Assembly (NCBI GenBank): GCA_051294375.1
Contig: CM119264.1
Coordinates: 1,471,923 to 1,535,922 of the forward strand
Direction of reading: 5' to 3'
Origin: Paraspadella gotoi
Taxonomy: Eukaryota; Chaetognatha
DNA: 64,000 nt
The notes beneath the pieces were generated by a model. It was not told the origin of the DNA. It saw nothing but the letters and a program-made list of their open reading frames with translations, and searched no databases. Shown one piece after another: positions 62,138 through 64,000 of this stretch (the stretch's first letter is position 1; each line of letters opens with the position of its first letter). The position numbers were made by a program, and so were the translations under genes.

Positions 62138-62867
62138 TATGGAAGCTTGTTTTTCCCAAACGTGTGATTGCTTGGCTGTTAAGACTAAAGAGGGCGTTCT
62201 GGGCTATAGGTTTTGTGCCTGGTTGGGGTGGTGTGTGGGATGGCATGGGTTGGGTCCGGGTTGGGCCATGGTTGAGATTTGGGCTGAAATTTGGGGAATA
62301 CCCGCTGTTGGGTCGGTGCATTGGTGATGCAACCAGAAATATTGTTTCTTTCAGTTCGTGAGTTGAAATTATTTTTGTGAATGATTTAATTTAAAAACTA
62401 TTTAAAAGTTTAAAACAAATTAGACTAACTTTGTTGACAATCGTCGGTGAAAGATTAATGAAAATTTCATAACCCATCAATCATTCAATCAATCAATCAA
62501 TCAATCAAAAAAATCAAAGTGCCTTTATCAATGTCAGTCAAAAATCAATCAAACTTTTCATTCTAATAAAAAGTGACTTATTACTTTATATGTATATATA
62601 GACTTTATAGACTATATTCGGTTGAGATTTTCAATCCAAATAGATAAAAAAATAAAAGAAATAATTGACTTAGAAAAAACTTAAGAAAATGAAATAATCA
62701 AGAGAAAAAAATATAAAAAAAAAGGAAAAAAATTGAAGAAATAAAAGAAAATTAAAAAGGATTAAAGAAAATTAAAATCCTTGAATCCATTCGAAAGCGG
62801 AAAAGCGTGAGAGAGAGAGGAGAGGAAGAGAGAGAGAGAGAGAGAGAGAGGGAGAGGAGAAGAGGAG
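62138..62867. other. unique sequence at the end of copy B, no gene called
   Basis: Departs from copy A after a single minisatellite unit. 62140-62330 is G-rich on the plus strand (GGTTGGG, GGGATGGCATGGG) with overlapping short ORFs but no recognisable domain. An ATCA repeat lies at 62480-62510 and GA runs begin at 62810. Confidence 0.45.
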
Positions 62868-62904
62868 NNNNNNNNNNNNNNNNNNNNNNNNNNNNNNNNN
62901 NNNN
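62868..62904. other. assembly gap, 37 N, inside a (GA)n tract
   Basis: Unlike the other gaps it is 37 N and lies within a GA microsatellite on both sides, so it probably marks a collapsed or unreadable repeat. Confidence 0.95.
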
Positions 62905-62939
<35 letters not shown>

Positions 62940-64000
62940 TTCTCGTGGGTTTTTCTCTCTGTCTCTTTCTCTCTATCTGCTTCGATCGGCCGAACACAAA
63001 AGCTTCGCTTTAGGCTTTTGAATCCTCGGATCCCGAAATAGAGAAATGACAAACTGAGTCTCTCTTCATTTCGAGATGCAGCAAGATGCAGCAGCAAGAA
63101 GTTTCAGTTCGGGATAATTAGATGCAGCACTTTTCTTTTCTGTGTTGAGCGAAGGCTGCGGAAATCTTCGGTCAATTTGGTCCTTAACAGTTTCGAGATT
63201 TTGTCGTTTTTGTTTTTTTTTGTTTTTTGCGCCAAGTTCACTCCGCTTAAAAACAGCAGTTTTTTTACTTAATGCCCCGTGCCTCATAAAGTAAAGCCGT
63301 CAAGTCATTACCATTAAGTACCGGGATCGATCCCCAATAGTAACTAAAATGGTGGTATCATAAAGAGGCCCGGCCCACTTAGCGCCATAATCACAAGTAG
63401 CACATTTATTTAAATTTTAAAAGCGTCGAATAATTTTTGAACTTGAGCCTTAAAAATTATTTTTGATATAGTCAGACTTAAGAAAAAAAGAATTGTTATC
63501 TATGCTGCACTGAATCTATGGTGACGAAAAACAAAGAGGCTGAAAGTTAAGCTTAATTGTGAACAAATCAGACAAGCAACTCTATTTGTCAATTTTGTAA
63601 AATGTACAGTCCCATTTTTTTTAATCTTGACTCTCTCTCTCTCTCTCGGTCTCTCTCTTTCTTTCTGTCTTTCTCCCTCATCCCTCTATCTCTCCCCCAT
63701 CTCTCTGTGTGAGTGTCTCTCTCTCTCTGTCTCTAACTCAACGTCACCCTTCTAAAATAAAAAAAGAAAATATGGTTGAGCCTCCGTCGTGGATCGTGAA
63801 TGGAGAAAAAACTTCAATTCTGACGAAATGGGAAAGTCAACAATTTTTTGTTTGTTTTTAAAATCATCCCTTTATCACAAGAAAGAGGAGAGAGAAAATT
63901 AAGACATCAAATTCTTTCTTTTTCTTTAGAGAACAAAAAAACAAAAAAAACGTCTAATGTTTTCGTTTCATTTAAAATTTAAGAAGCGAATTTTTAATAA
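62940..64000 (-). repeat. inverted copy of 43988-45110
   Basis: Reverse-complement match running to the window edge: CGGATCCCGAAATAGAGAAA, TTCGGGATAATTAGATGCAG and GGATCGATCCCC match rc(45010), rc(44930) and rc(44705). It probably continues beyond the window. Confidence 0.85.

Noticed and set aside
62139-62361. Two overlapping Trp/Gly-rich ORFs
   Set aside because: They lie on G-rich sequence with no start context or domain. Both frames and the minus frame are open, which indicates composition.

Overview
This is nuclear DNA from an animal, probably an AT-rich invertebrate. The evidence is spliceosomal introns with clean GT-AG boundaries, extracellular follistatin/Kazal modules in class 1-1 exons, a GLYCTK-type glycerate kinase split into 18 recognisable exons, SINE/MITE/LTR debris and a very high load of simple repeats, above all (GA)n/(TC)n and (TCCG)n. 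The phylum cannot be read from the sequence. There is no prokaryotic, organellar, viral or CRISPR signal.

Layout. 1-1885 is an anonymous contig end with one CpG-rich patch. After a 25-N gap, 1911-4527 is a giant inverted repeat, followed by (TCCG)n-bearing dispersed repeats. 6392-8779 (minus) is a single-exon 795-residue multi-pass membrane protein resembling the XK/XKR family. 9-14 kb is transposon-derived and simple-repeat DNA. 15503-18146 (minus) holds four exons of a secreted or matrix protein with tandem follistatin/Kazal modules (agrin-like). A CpG-rich patch at 19.9-20.3 kb separates it from the best-supported gene, a GLYCTK-like D-glycerate kinase at 21157-31743 (plus). I joined its 18 exons by hand with consistent phase and no in-frame stop. 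Roughly 32-64 kb has no gene I can recognise. It is polypyrimidine/polypurine DNA, minisatellites and a large direct duplication.

Assembly quality matters here. Gaps of exactly 25 N lie at 1886, 39027 and 52070, and one of 37 N at 62868. The pieces between them repeat one another: 39.06-52.06 kb matches 52.1-62.13 kb, 36.69-38.22 kb is a third partial copy, 38.29-38.99 kb is an inverted piece, and 62.94-64.0 kb is an inverted copy of 44.0-45.1 kb. Copies differ largely by one-base indels. Uncollapsed haplotypes or error-rich long-read contigs explain this at least as well as real segmental duplication.

I found no new multi-gene system. The most interesting biology is in splice-site evolution inside the glycerate kinase gene. 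One intron ends in a 26-bp minisatellite that repeats its own 3' splice site about 14 times. Another intron is tandemly duplicated with its exon edges, creating a 23-nt poison mini-exon. There is also a MITE inserted in a tRNA-like SINE with the matching empty site elsewhere in the window, and a short element whose hairpin stem differs by compensatory changes between copies.
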